Positions 53,207 through 61,730 of a stretch of 64,000 nt of DNA are shown here, piece by piece. Within the stretch, counting starts at the first letter, position 1. Each line of letters opens with the position of its first letter. The DNA comes from JADGRB01 sp963835825 (GTDB taxonomy: Bacteria; Myxococcota_A; Polyangia; Fen-1088): positions 463,799-527,798 of the forward strand of contig CAWIGZ010000005.1 in assembly GCA_963835825.1 (NCBI GenBank), written 5' to 3'. Below the pieces are notes generated by a model that worked only from the letters and a program-made list of their open reading frames with translations, did no database searches and was not told the DNA's origin. Both the position numbers and the translations under genes were made by a program.

Positions 53207-54691
53207 CTATTGGAGCGATCCGCACTCTGGCGCGATCGTGACGGTTCCCTTGTGGTAGGAACCGTCGCTCGTGAGATATTGGAGAGACTGCGCGCTGCCG
53301 GCGGCAACGACGTTAGACAAACCGACGTTGGCCGCGTAGGGCTTGTAACCGGTCCCCCAGCACCACAAGGTGCCTCCGCTTCGCAGCGCGCAGATCGTGG
53401 TGACGCCAGCATATAGGTCAATCGCGTCGCTGAAGGACGTCATGCCATCTGCCAACTTCACGAGCGTCGGGACACGAACGGGTGTGTTCGCGTTGCCAAC
53501 TCCGGTCTCGCCTTGAAGGTTATAGCCCCAGCAGAGCACGTTGCCACCGTCGATCGCGCACTGTGCTGGAGCCGATTCCCCAGTAGCAAGATTGCCCCAA
53601 TTCCCGATAACTTTCGTTGGATTGGTGAATCCCACGATCTTGGTCGGGTAGTGTCGATTGGTGTTGTCCCCGGTTCCGAGATCGAAACTTCCGTTGTACC
53701 CCCAGCACCAGACTTCGTTGCTGTCGGTCCCGGCGATCAGGGCGCACGGGCTCGGACCCCCGACCGACGCCTGCAGGACGCCTGCCAACGGCGTGGCTCC
53801 ATCTGTCGTGATGGGCTGCGCGTAACCGGAGGTGAGGGTCGTTCCGTTGTTGACCGCCCACGTGATATCGCCCCAGCAGTAGAGTGCCCCGTCGTTGGTC
53901 ACCGCACAGGATGACAGGTCAGCGAGCGACTTGACGTTCGTGAGCGGGGTGTTGGCCGCAATCAGAACTTGCGTCGCTCGAAAGGTCGGGCCATTCGTGT
54001 CGATCGAACCATTGCCGAGAGCTCCCTTGCTATTGCCGTTCGCGGCGGTACGCCAGCACCAGACCGTCCCGTCGTCGCGCACAAGGCAGCCCGCGGACGC
54101 CAAGTTCGACGTGAAGTCCTGGCCGCTGACGGCGCCCGTCAAAGGTTGCGCGGTGGCGGCGTCCAGGACCGCCGTCTGCGCTCCGGTCGCCGTGGTCGGC
54201 TGCTGCAACACGACGCCATCAACGCGGATGATGTAGCTGCCAAAGATTCCCTTCGCGCAGCTGCAGCTCGCGCCCAGCAGACACGTCAGGTCCGCCCCAC
54301 AGCTGTTGGACGGACTCGAGCAACACGCCTGGCTCAGCGCGCCGCAGGTCGAGCTCGTGCCGCCGCTGCCGCCAGCCCCCGATGCGCCACCGCTCGCGCC
54401 TGCCTGCCCGCTTGATCCGCCAGCCCCCGCTGCGCCGCCACCCGCGCCACCGGTGCTCGTTGATCCGCCGGCCGAGCCGCCAGCGCCCCCAAGGCCGGAA
54501 CCGCCGCCGCCGGATCCGGCACCGCCGGTTGTCCCGCCGGCGCCGGTCGCTCCTCCGGTCGCTTCGTTGCCTCCGGTCGATCCACCGTCCGGTCGTCCCG
54601 GCGGAGAACTTGAGCATCCGCCAAAGAAGGCGGCCGCCAACGCCACGGAGACCAGACCCTGAACCCTCGAACCCCCACGTACGGACATCAT
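53207..54691 (-). CDS. RCC1-repeat lipoprotein (second, shorter)
   Basis: 494 residues from ATG 54691 (ATGATG with GGAAGGAAA upstream). Lipobox FFGGC (Cys 26), a ~95-residue Gly/Ser/Ala linker, a Cys cluster (STCGALSQACCSSPSNSC and SCSCAKG), then about five RCC1-like blades (CLVRDDGTVWCW, CAVTNDGALYCWG, SNEVWCWGYNGSF, VLCWGYNLQGE, CALRSGGTLWCWG). It ends ITIAPECGSLQ. It starts 16 bases after the TPR/PEGA gene and is probably the last gene of the kinase operon. Role unknown; export to the cell surface expected. Confidence 0.85.
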   Translation of the reverse strand: MMSVRGGSRVQGLVSVALAAAFFGGCSSSPPGRPDGGSTGGNEATGGATGAGGTTGGAGSGGGGSGLGGAGGSAGGSTSTGGAGGGAAGAGGSSGQAGASGGASGAGGSGGTSSTCGALSQACCSSPSNSCGADLTCLLGASCSCAKGIFGSYIIRVDGVVLQQPTTATGAQTAVLDAATAQPLTGAVSGQDFTSNLASAGCLVRDDGTVWCWRTAANGNSKGALGNGSIDTNGPTFRATQVLIAANTPLTNVKSLADLSSCAVTNDGALYCWGDITWAVNNGTTLTSGYAQPITTDGATPLAGVLQASVGGPSPCALIAGTDSNEVWCWGYNGSFDLGTGDNTNRHYPTKIVGFTNPTKVIGNWGNLATGESAPAQCAIDGGNVLCWGYNLQGETGVGNANTPVRVPTLVKLADGMTSFSDAIDLYAGVTTICALRSGGTLWCWGTGYKPYAANVGLSNVVAAGSAQSLQYLTSDGSYHKGTVTIAPECGSLQ

Positions 54692-54707
54692 CGTTTCCTT
54701 CCCGGCG

Positions 54708-55785
54708 CTACCAAGCGCCTCTGACCACCACACCGCCTGCGTCCGTCGTGACCCACGACGAGACCTGGAAGGCGTTCGACCTTTCCGGAGCTGTTGCGAC
54801 CAAAATGATTCCGCCGAGCAGGGCGCCCGCGCCCACGCCGGCGATGATCCAGCCGCGCTGGTTCGTGCCTTTCCCGGCGTTGTAGTCGGGTAGGGCGGCG
54901 TCGTACTCCGCGTCGGTCGTGGCCGCCGCGAGGCGGTTGCGGGCGTCGCTCTCTTGGTTCCAGCCGCGGTAGGCTTCGATTCCGCCGACCGTGCCGGTGG
55001 CGATGCCGCCCGCGATGAGGACCAGACCGCCGAGCCGCTGCCAGTTGACGGAGGACTCGGGCGCCTTGCGCGAGATCTCGGCGGCGGGCATCGCCTGAAT
55101 GGCCGGCGTCGGCGCGACGGCGGTGGCCGGTGCGCGCGGGGCCTCGATGACCACCTTCTCGAACTCGGGCGCGGGGGGAGCGGCCGGTGCGGGCGCGGGC
55201 GACGATAGCGGCTCGGGCGCCGGCGTAGCTTCCAGCGCCATCTCCAGTGTGTTGCTGGCCTTCCCCGCGATGTTGACCTCGCGGGTCAGCGTCGCGTGGC
55301 CGGCCAGGAGGGCTTCGACGGTGTGTCGGCCGGCGTTCACGCTCACCGGCTTGGGCGAGCGGCGTCTGCCCGACGAGCTCGCCGTCGATGCGGACCTCGG
55401 CGCCCTCCGGGCTGGTTCGAACGAGGATGGTCCCGATGCGCTCGAGCTGCTTTTTGATTTCGACCTCGACTTCGCGCCTCCGCGCCGCCGGGATCGCGCC
55501 GGCCCCCTGTTTGAGGTACCGGTCGTAGGCCTGCATCGCCTCGAGCGAGCGCCCGAGCGCGACGTCGACCTGCCCGATGTTGTAGAGCAGCTTGAACGCG
55601 GGCGCGAGCTTGTAGGCCGTCTCGAACTCCTCCGCGGCCTCCGCGAATCGCTGGTCGTCGTACGCCGCCAACCCCTTCTGGAAGTGCTCGCGCGCCGCGG
55701 CCGTCGCGTCCGCGGCTTGTGCCCGTTGGCCGGCTAAGGCCGCGGCTGTAATCAATGCAGTGACGAGCATGATGGTTTTCGTCAT
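54708..55785 (-). CDS. TPR/PEGA-domain protein, one frameshift
   Basis: Signal peptide (LVTALITAAALAGQRAQA), then TPR-like repeats (about 25-95: FQKGLAAYDDQRFAEAAEEF, LLYNIGQVDVALGRSLEAMQ) and a PEGA beta domain (ILVRTSPEGAEVRIDGELVG). At ~55350 the frame shifts; removing one G gives continuous PLAQPVSVNAGRHTVEALLA. The rest is a Pro/Ala linker and two hydrophobic segments (LGGLVLIAGGIATGTVGGIE, WIIAGVGAGALLGGIILVAT), ending VVVRGAW. The composite is ~358 residues. Such TPR-PEGA proteins commonly accompany Ser/Thr kinases in myxobacteria. It lies 30 bases after the kinase gene. Confidence 0.8.
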
Positions 55786-55815
55786 GAGCTCTCAGCAGCA
55801 GTCGTGCCAAAGGCG

Positions 55816-57318
55816 CTAGGGTCCAAACGGGTCCTCCCGGTCGATCCTGATTCCGTGGCTCACGGCAGGTTTGTCGGCCGGCGTCGCGGGTTTGGGCGGA
55901 TTATCGGGAGGCGCCGGTCGCGGCGTGGTTGGTCGAACGTCCGGCGGGAGATGAGCAGCGTGCCTGTTCGAACTGCGTTTGGAATGTTCGGACAAGGTTC
56001 GAACGACGCCCGAGGGCGCCGCGGGAGGGGGACCAGCCAGTGGACTCGCCGCAGGTGAAGACGGTAGCGGCACGATCGCCGCCGGCGGGGGTACCGAAGG
56101 AAGGTGTGGCGGCCCGGCGGACGTCGACGTTGACGTTGACGTTACGGGTGACGACGACAGCGGACCCGCACCCGCGGGTTTCGCGCGCGCGAGCGGTTCC
56201 GGCGGACGACGGCGCGCGACGAGTAAAGCGACGGCCGCAACGACGACGATCGCGGTGAGAAGGATCACCTTCCTCGAGAAGCCGGACCCGCCCGGCGCCA
56301 AAGGCACTTCGGTTGCTCGGCTGTTCACGATCTTCGGGCGTTCGCCAAGCGAGAGCTTGCCCGATCGGGTGGCAGGTGTGGCCAGCGTTGGCCCGAGCGC
56401 CTGCGCTTGCCGGGGAGGCTCCACGGCCGGTCGGCTGCTTACGAACGGAGCGAGCGCCTCGCCTAGCGCCGTCACCGATGGCAACCGCTCCGCGGCGTCC
56501 TTCCGCATGGCGTGTTCGATCACCGCCACCAGCTTTGGAGGGAGATCCGGACGCAGCGTCGCCAGCGGAGGCGGCTCGAAGCTCAGGATCTGGTGGATGA
56601 CCTCGAGGAACTGCTCGCCGACGAACGGCTTACGGCCGGCGAGCAACTCATAAAGCACGACGCCCAACGACCAGACGTCAGTTCGAGGATCCACGTCACC
56701 CGCGCCGCGGGCCTGTTCGGGTGACATGTAGTAAGCGGTCCCGAAGGTCGCCCCTGTCCCGGTGATGACGCTCGCGTCAGCGATTCTGAGCTTCGCGATT
56801 CCGAAGTCGAGGACCTTCACCAGATCGCTCCCGTCCCCTGCATCGGTCACGAACAGGTTCTCGGGTTTGAGATCGCGGTGAACGATGGACGCCCGGTGCG
56901 CGATCGCCAGCCCGCGGCAGGCCTGCGCAATGATGTTCGCCGCCCGGCCTACCGCGATTCGTTCCTGCCGGCGCAACAGCTTCGCGCAGTCCTCTCCTTC
57001 GAGGAACTCCATCACGATGTACGGGGCGCCGTCGTCGGCGCGGCCGAAGTCGGTTACCGCGGCCAGATTCGGGTGCTCGAGGCCGCCGGCCGCTTTCGCC
57101 TCGTTTTCGAACCGCCGCAGAATCTCCCGATTCGTGGCCAGCTGCGGCAGGAGGAACTTGATCGCAAATCGTCGTGACAGCGTCGCGTGGCGCGCTTCAT
57201 AGACCGCGCCCATACCGCCGCGGCCGAGGACACGCATGAGGGTGTACTTGTCGACGACAGTGCCGACGCGTGCGCTCGGGTCGTTCAGCTCTGGCTCGAC
57301 CGCTCCGGTGCCAACCAT
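55816..57318 (-). CDS. Hanks-type serine/threonine protein kinase, membrane-bound
   Basis: 500 residues. Kinase domain at 25-290 with all key elements: LGRGGMGAVYEA (P-loop), AIKFL (Lys 54), HRDLKPEN (147-154), DFGIAK (171-176), GTAYYMSPEQARG (activation segment) and DVWSLGVVLYELLAGRKPF. One transmembrane helix follows (about 350-368, VILLTAIVVVAAVALLVA), then a Pro/Ser/Thr-rich extracytoplasmic tail. It starts two bases after the stop of the FHA/sigma54 activator gene. FHA domains bind phosphothreonine, so the activator is a likely substrate or partner. Confidence 0.95.
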   Translation of the reverse strand: MVGTGAVEPELNDPSARVGTVVDKYTLMRVLGRGGMGAVYEARHATLSRRFAIKFLLPQLATNREILRRFENEAKAAGGLEHPNLAAVTDFGRADDGAPYIVMEFLEGEDCAKLLRRQERIAVGRAANIIAQACRGLAIAHRASIVHRDLKPENLFVTDAGDGSDLVKVLDFGIAKLRIADASVITGTGATFGTAYYMSPEQARGAGDVDPRTDVWSLGVVLYELLAGRKPFVGEQFLEVIHQILSFEPPPLATLRPDLPPKLVAVIEHAMRKDAAERLPSVTALGEALAPFVSSRPAVEPPRQAQALGPTLATPATRSGKLSLGERPKIVNSRATEVPLAPGGSGFSRKVILLTAIVVVAAVALLVARRRPPEPLARAKPAGAGPLSSSPVTSTSTSTSAGPPHLPSVPPPAAIVPLPSSPAASPLAGPPPAAPSGVVRTLSEHSKRSSNRHAAHLPPDVRPTTPRPAPPDNPPKPATPADKPAVSHGIRIDREDPFGP

Positions 57319-57320
57319 AG

Positions 57321-58670
57321 CTACTGGCGCACTTCCTCGAGCGAGAAGCCAGGGTGGGCTGCTATCAGCCGATACGCTCGCGCTCGACTAATGCCGATGA
57401 GAGCGGCGGCCTTGGCGACACTTCCATCGGCGCGACGCAGAGCGTCCGTCAGTGCTTCGAAGTCTGCCCCATCGTCGGTCGCGCGCCGAGCGCGCTTGTC
57501 GGCGTTCGGCGACGCGGCGGCGCGCTGGGCCGCCTCTGGGCTCTCTCCGCCGCTCACGACACGCCCCAGAATGCGCTCCGGCAGGTGGGCCTTCCGGAGC
57601 ACGGGCTCGTGGCCGTGGAGGCCGAGGAGGCGGCGCGCGAGCAGCACGAGCTCGCGCACGTTGAGCGGCCAGTCGTAGAGGCAAAGCGCCTCGACCAGCT
57701 TGGCCTCGACCGCCGGCGGGCGTCCGCCCGCGTGCTGCCGCAGGAACTCGAGAAAGAGGGGGAAGACGTCCTCCCGGCGCTTGCGGAGCGGCGGCAGAAC
57801 AACGGTCAGGCCGTCCAGCCGCGCGTGCAGGTCGGCCCGAAACCGTCGAGCGGCGACCGCCTCGCCGAGCGGCTCCTGCGTTGCGGAGATGACCCGCACG
57901 TCGATGGCGTTGTCGCGCGTCTCCCCGAGCGCGCGCACCTTCCGTTCCTCGAGTACCCGCAACAGCTTCGGCTGGATAGCAAGCGGCAGCTCCAGGATCT
58001 CGTCGAGGAAGATGCTCCCTCCTTCGGCTGCCCGAAACAGCCCCAGGCTCGTCTGGTCGGCGCCGGTGAACGCGCCCTTCCGATAGCCGAAGAGCTCGGC
58101 CTCGGCGAGTTCGCTGGGCAACGCCGCGCAATTGACGGCGACGAACGGCCCCCGCCGGCCACTCCACGCGTGAATCGCGCGGGCCGTCCCCTCCTTCCCC
58201 GTTCCGGTCTCCCCCTGCACGATGATGGGGAGATTGACGGCGAGACGCCGGGCGGGCTCCACCGCGGCAGCGAGCGCCGCGCCCCCGTACCAGCCCGGCC
58301 CGATCTCGCCGAACGGCGCCGAGCCCTCCGGTTCCGAGACCACGACGCCAATCCACTCTCCGCACCGGACGATGTCGCCTGCGGCGACCGGAGCGTCCGC
58401 TACCCGTGCGCCGTTGACGAAGACGCCGTTCCGGCTATCGAGATCGCGGACCGCAACGATCGGACCGTCGATCCTGAACTCGGCGTGCCGCCGCGAAACC
58501 TCGGTCCCGGCCAGAACCGCTTCGCAGGTGTCGTCGCGCCCCACGACGCTCCGTCGTGCGAGCGTCATGATCATCCGCTGCGGGAAGACCCAGCGAACCT
58601 CCGTGGCCCGGCCGCTCGACGGGCCGATCCCCGTGCTCTGCGAGGGGCTGGTCGTCGATGTCAGCGGCAT
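57321..58670 (-). CDS. FHA-domain sigma54-dependent transcriptional activator
   Basis: 449 residues. N-terminal FHA domain (about 38-112: RSVVGRDDTCEAVLAGTEVS, RRHAEF, DLDSRNGVFVNG). AAA+ sigma54-interaction domain (about 130-360) with Walker A GETGTGKE, the GAFTGA loop that contacts sigma54, Walker B GGSIFLDEI and the arginine-finger region FRADLHARL. C-terminal Fis-type HTH (about 408-445: GSVAKAAALIGISRARAYRL). It should activate sigma54 promoters on binding a phosphorylated partner. First gene of the kinase operon. The GAFTGA motif is intact, so it is a true activator. Confidence 0.96.
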   Translation of the reverse strand: MPLTSTTSPSQSTGIGPSSGRATEVRWVFPQRMIMTLARRSVVGRDDTCEAVLAGTEVSRRHAEFRIDGPIVAVRDLDSRNGVFVNGARVADAPVAAGDIVRCGEWIGVVVSEPEGSAPFGEIGPGWYGGAALAAAVEPARRLAVNLPIIVQGETGTGKEGTARAIHAWSGRRGPFVAVNCAALPSELAEAELFGYRKGAFTGADQTSLGLFRAAEGGSIFLDEILELPLAIQPKLLRVLEERKVRALGETRDNAIDVRVISATQEPLGEAVAARRFRADLHARLDGLTVVLPPLRKRREDVFPLFLEFLRQHAGGRPPAVEAKLVEALCLYDWPLNVRELVLLARRLLGLHGHEPVLRKAHLPERILGRVVSGGESPEAAQRAAASPNADKRARRATDDGADFEALTDALRRADGSVAKAAALIGISRARAYRLIAAHPGFSLEEVRQ

Positions 58671-58891
58671 GAGGGTTCGCGGTTAGGGCCGGGACCATGG
58701 CCCCCGGACGCCCTCGCGACTGCCTGTGTAACATCGGTTTCAACCTGAGCCGTGTAAACATTTTGTAACTCCGCGTACAGGCCATCGAATGTTCGTGCAA
58801 GTTATCACTTGACAAGAGGTTGACCGGCGCCAGTGGCATTCGGGCGCCGGCCTGGGGCGCGCGTGACCGCACCAACATTGCGCTGCCGCGC

Positions 58892-59551
58892 TTAGAACAA
58901 CCAGCCTGCGCCCACCTTCAGCCCGGAGGACCCCACCTCGGCGCGGAGCGCCAGGCCGCCGCTCAACTTGTAGAGGAGGCCGCCCGCGCCGTTCACGAAG
59001 GTTCCGCCATAGCCCCCAACCCCGACGATGCTGTTCGACAACCAGCCGAACGCATAGCCCGCCTCCAGTTTCGGATACAGCGCGAAACGATCGCTGAACC
59101 AGAAATTCCAGCTCATTCCCACGACGGGGAGAACCTCCGTCCACGTGTAGCTCGAGCTGTATAGAGTGTCCTGGCCGTAGCTCCAGCGGAGGAGGTCCGC
59201 TCCGAATTCCAGCGTGAAATTGTCGCGTACACTGGTCGACGAAAGCAGGGGCGGGATGGGCAGCGGCATCATGTACCTCGCCCCGACCCCAATCCCTCCC
59301 CAGGGGAGGATTCCCCAGACGCTCGCCCCTCGCATCGCGGGGGCCGGCTGTACGGCGACCGTGGGAACGGATCTCCCCGTGCCGACAGGACTGGCTGGCG
59401 ACGTCAATGCGGGTGTCTGCGTCGCACTGCCAGTGTCCGGCTGCGCGGGCGTCGACGCGACCGAGGGCGCCGCGGGCGGCACTTCCGACTGCGCAAGGGC
59501 ACGAGAACCGAAGGCAGAGACGATGGACACAGCGAGGATGAAAGAGCGCAT
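58892..59551 (-). CDS. Predicted outer-membrane beta-barrel protein
   Basis: 219 residues. The signal peptide is cleaved after SRALA (about residue 20). A Pro/Ala/Thr linker of ~50 residues is followed by alternating aromatic strands (ASVWGILPWGGIGVGARYMM, FTLEFGADLLRWSYG, VVGMSWNFWFSDRFALYPKL, EAGYAFGWLS), ending in Trp-Leu-Phe, the classic C-terminal signal for BAM insertion. No family recognised; similar in layout to the protein at 6120-7010. Confidence 0.75.
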   Translation of the reverse strand: MRSFILAVSIVSAFGSRALAQSEVPPAAPSVASTPAQPDTGSATQTPALTSPASPVGTGRSVPTVAVQPAPAMRGASVWGILPWGGIGVGARYMMPLPIPPLLSSTSVRDNFTLEFGADLLRWSYGQDTLYSSSYTWTEVLPVVGMSWNFWFSDRFALYPKLEAGYAFGWLSNSIVGVGGYGGTFVNGAGGLLYKLSGGLALRAEVGSSGLKVGAGWLF

Positions 59552-59962
59552 GGATTCTTCTCCGTGTGAGAGGTGTTTGGGACGACGACCCTCTCAGCAG
59601 AGGACATGCCAACAAGACGTCCGCCGAACCATCGCGTGTTCTCGACGCCAGTGACAGGCGCACTCCCGTTCGATCTTTGTCCGGATTGTTCGGACACCCG
59701 GACCACGCTCGTGAGTCTCGGGCGACATTGCGGGACCTTTCGCTCACCCTCGCGGGCGATGGACTGCGCACCTTCGTCGGCGGCGTGTGGCGCTGGGTGC
59801 AGCGGCGCGTGGTCGCACGGAATCGACGGCGCCCAAAGACCGCGCTCAGCCTCAATCCATTGCCGCGCGCTCTGATCGACCGCGGCTACGCGTGTTCGCT
59901 GTGTCCGAACAGTCTCCGGACGTCTCCGGACCCAGCCGCAAAAACGGCATCTTGGTCGGGAG
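59552..59962. other. Intergenic stretch, no gene supported
   Basis: About 410 bases between the barrel protein and the IS66 fragment. Plus-strand frames are open, and one has CPDCSD and later a second CxxC (SLCPNS), but nothing recognisable. Possibly decayed mobile DNA. Confidence 0.3.
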
Positions 59963-60257
59963 GCACGCCGCTCGAGTGCGGCCGCCTGTGCTCGTGACTT
60001 CGTTGTACCCGGTGTACATGTCGACCACGAGCGTCTCCGTGCTCGCCCCCAGAATTGTCGACGGAGTCTCTCCGCTGCGGCTGCTCGAGAAGACGTAGGC
60101 GATGAGCTTCTCCGCCAGGAATGTCCAGACGAAGCCCCGCTTGTTCGGCTGCTGCATCTTCAGCGATGTCTCGTCCGCCTGCACGACCTCCGAGGCGGCG
60201 ACCAGTTCCAGCAGCCGCTTCGACAGAGGCGCGAGCTGACCAGCTGCCTGGTGGATA
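59963..60257 (-). pseudogene. IS66-family transposase (TnpC) fragment
   Basis: The minus strand encodes HQAAGQLAPLSKRLLELVAA, SEVVQADETSLKMQQPNKRG (first catalytic Asp), FVWTFLAEKLIAYVFSSSRS and ETLVVDMYTGYNEV, the DDE core of IS66 TnpC. It is open at both ends: the N-terminal side stops at 60258, where a group II intron begins, and the C-terminal side degenerates after GGRTRAACL. About 98 residues remain of a normal ~500. Confidence 0.75.
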
Positions 60258-60775
60258 GTGCGCCGGGATAAACCGGCGGGAAGGAGAGGATGAAGGAGCC
60301 TCACATCGAAGGAGTAGCGACCCACGATGACCCCGAGTCATGCGTCGGCGACCGCGAGGGCGACGGCGAAGCGTTGACAGGGGCACGTACGGGCTCGGTA
60401 TTGAGCCGCGAAAACAGAAAGTCCGGGGCGCCGACGCCGTTATCCGAGGCGGAAGGCAACACGACCCGAGAGCGATATCGCGAGCGCTCGGGCGGCCCTG
60501 CGCGGTCGCAGACCCGACGCACGTACGGAACCTTCCCGCGCGAGAACCGGGAGGTCCCCAGGTCGCCCGTCGCAGATGGTGCGACGGGACGCGCCGGAAA
60601 GGCCAAAGGCCGAACACCGGCGATGAACGACCAGGGGAAGTCGGACAGGCCCGTAGTACCGGCGAAGCCGCCGAACAAAGCCGGGCAACCGGCCGCGGAA
60701 GCGGTGGAGGGAAGGGGCCTGGCCAAGGGGAACACGGACGAGCAAAACGCGCCCCGGACACAGCGCCGGACCAGC
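60258..60775 (+). mobile_element. Group II intron, 5' part (interrupted by the IS21-like element)
   Basis: The 5' end at 60258 has the group II consensus GTGCG (GTGCGCCGGGATAAACCGGC). About 365 bases of structured, GC-rich domain I-IV-like sequence follow, then the start of an intron-encoded protein at 60623. It is cut at about 60776 by the inverted repeat of the IS21-like transposon; the rest, if it survives, lies beyond the right end of the window. The intron is inserted in the antisense orientation within the IS66 fragment. Confidence 0.6.
60623..60775 (+). pseudogene. Group II intron reverse transcriptase/maturase, N-terminal piece
   Basis: From ATG 60623: MNDQGKSDRPVVPAKPPNKA, then AAEAVEGRGLAKGNTDEQNA and RTQRRTS, the well-conserved N-terminal leader of bacterial group II intron-encoded proteins, which normally continues into the RT fingers. 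It is interrupted after ~51 codons by the transposon end, whose TGTAG supplies a stop. Confidence 0.65.
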
Positions 60776-60825
60776 GTGTAGACGGCCATCTCGATCCGAG
60801 GAGATCTGACCTTCGGGTCGTGGCC
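60776..60825 (+). repeat. Left terminal inverted repeat of the IS21-like element
   Basis: GTGTAGACGGCCA at the tip, then GATCCG, TGACC and CGTGGCC at the same spacing as in the complement of the right end, with one single-base gap. Confidence 0.85.
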
Positions 60826-60901
60826 GAAATCGGCGCGGCAGCAAAAGTCGCGACAGCCGCGGGCCCGGCGTAAACGGCAGCGGCGGGCAGAAGAATGAGG
60901 A

Positions 60902-60921
60902 CCCAGGGTTGCCGCCCTGGG
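60902..60921 (+). terminator. GC-rich hairpin near the left end of the IS21-like element
   Basis: CCCAGGG, a six-base loop, then CCCTGGG: a perfect 7-bp stem. No U-run follows, so it may attenuate outside transcription into the transposase genes rather than be a classical terminator. Confidence 0.35.
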
Positions 60922-61006
60922 CCCTCTGTCAGGCGGATGAAAGTCTGACGAGCAGGGACGATAAAGCTGTGAGGATCGATCGTCCAGTTCCTTCCACCCG
61001 CGGCGG

Positions 61007-61690
61007 ATGGAAGACGAAGAGCCTCTATTTCAGCTGGGTTGCGCGTTGTGCCGGCGCGTCTTCTTCGTGTGCCGCCGAGACTTTCGCGGGCAGATCTATT
61101 GCCCGGGCTGTCGTGACGTAGGTCGAGCGCGCGCCCGACGCGCGGCCAATGCGCGCCACCGGCGTAGCGAAGAAGGACGCCTCGATCACCGCGATCACGT
61201 TCGGGCATGGCGGCGCCGACTTGCCCTCACCAGGCGCGCGCCGGTGACGGATATGGGTACCGAGAAATTTGCGTTTCGCTCGAAATCGCAGGGGCCGAGT
61301 GGTCCGACCCCGCCGATTTCCGTCGGGCCCGAGATCACCGGCGGGAGCGATGACGATGAGCGAGTACACGGTGACCATGTCCTTCTCGACGGCGCGCAGC
61401 CGGATCCTGGTGACGGCGGGGGCGGACGAGCTGATGCGCGCGGTGCTGCCACCGCCAGGCCAGGTCCGAAACGATCGGGCAGCCCTGTCGCTCTTGGAAG
61501 CGTTGGCCCTGTGGCTCGATCGCTGCCCGCGCGTTGTTGTGTCTGCGGCCGAGGCGGACGCTACATATTCATTCGGGCTCACCGACGAGATAGGCAATCC
61601 CCAGCGCAGCGTCTACTACACCGTCGAGGTCGTGGAGCGACCGACCCGCCGCCGCAGCAGGCGCATCGCCGGCATCGGCGACTTTCGTGA
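61007..61690 (+). CDS. IS21-like transposon accessory protein with Cys-rich zinc-binding N-terminus
   Basis: ATG 61007 begins EDEEPLFQLGCALCRRVFFV and CRRDFRGQIYCPGCRDVGRA: five to six cysteines in a CxxC...C...CxxC pattern like a small zinc ribbon, then a basic helical stretch (RAANARHRRSEEGRLDHRDH). This conserved part is ~100 residues. The frame stays open to 61690, but its last ~110 codons overlap the next gene out of frame, so a lost stop codon near 61350 is likely. Similar Cys-rich proteins accompany IS21-like transposases in myxobacteria; I know of no tested function. Confidence 0.6.
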   Translation: MEDEEPLFQLGCALCRRVFFVCRRDFRGQIYCPGCRDVGRARARRAANARHRRSEEGRLDHRDHVRAWRRRLALTRRAPVTDMGTEKFAFRSKSQGPSGPTPPISVGPEITGGSDDDERVHGDHVLLDGAQPDPGDGGGGRADARGAATARPGPKRSGSPVALGSVGPVARSLPARCCVCGRGGRYIFIRAHRRDRQSPAQRLLHRRGRGATDPPPQQAHRRHRRLS

Positions 61691-61730
61691 TTTGCGGCAG
61701 CTCAGTCTCGTTCACGGAGAGCGCCGATGA
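61350..61730 (+). CDS. IS21-like transposon accessory protein, hypothetical
   Basis: 126 residues from ATG 61350 (GGGAG upstream; a second ATG is at 61356). Composition is ordinary cytoplasmic: TVTMSFSTARSRILVTAGAD, LLEALALWLDRCPRVVVSA and SVYYTVEVVERPTRRRSRRI. It ends FRDLRQLSLVHGERR in an ATGA overlap with istA, so it is translated with the transposase. No family recognised. Confidence 0.7.
   Translation: MTMSEYTVTMSFSTARSRILVTAGADELMRAVLPPPGQVRNDRAALSLLEALALWLDRCPRVVVSAAEADATYSFGLTDEIGNPQRSVYYTVEVVERPTRRRSRRIAGIGDFRDLRQLSLVHGERR

Noticed and set aside
60301..60789. Minus-strand frame across the group II intron
   Set aside because: The plus strand carries the intron 5' consensus and the conserved maturase leader; the minus frame is a shadow.
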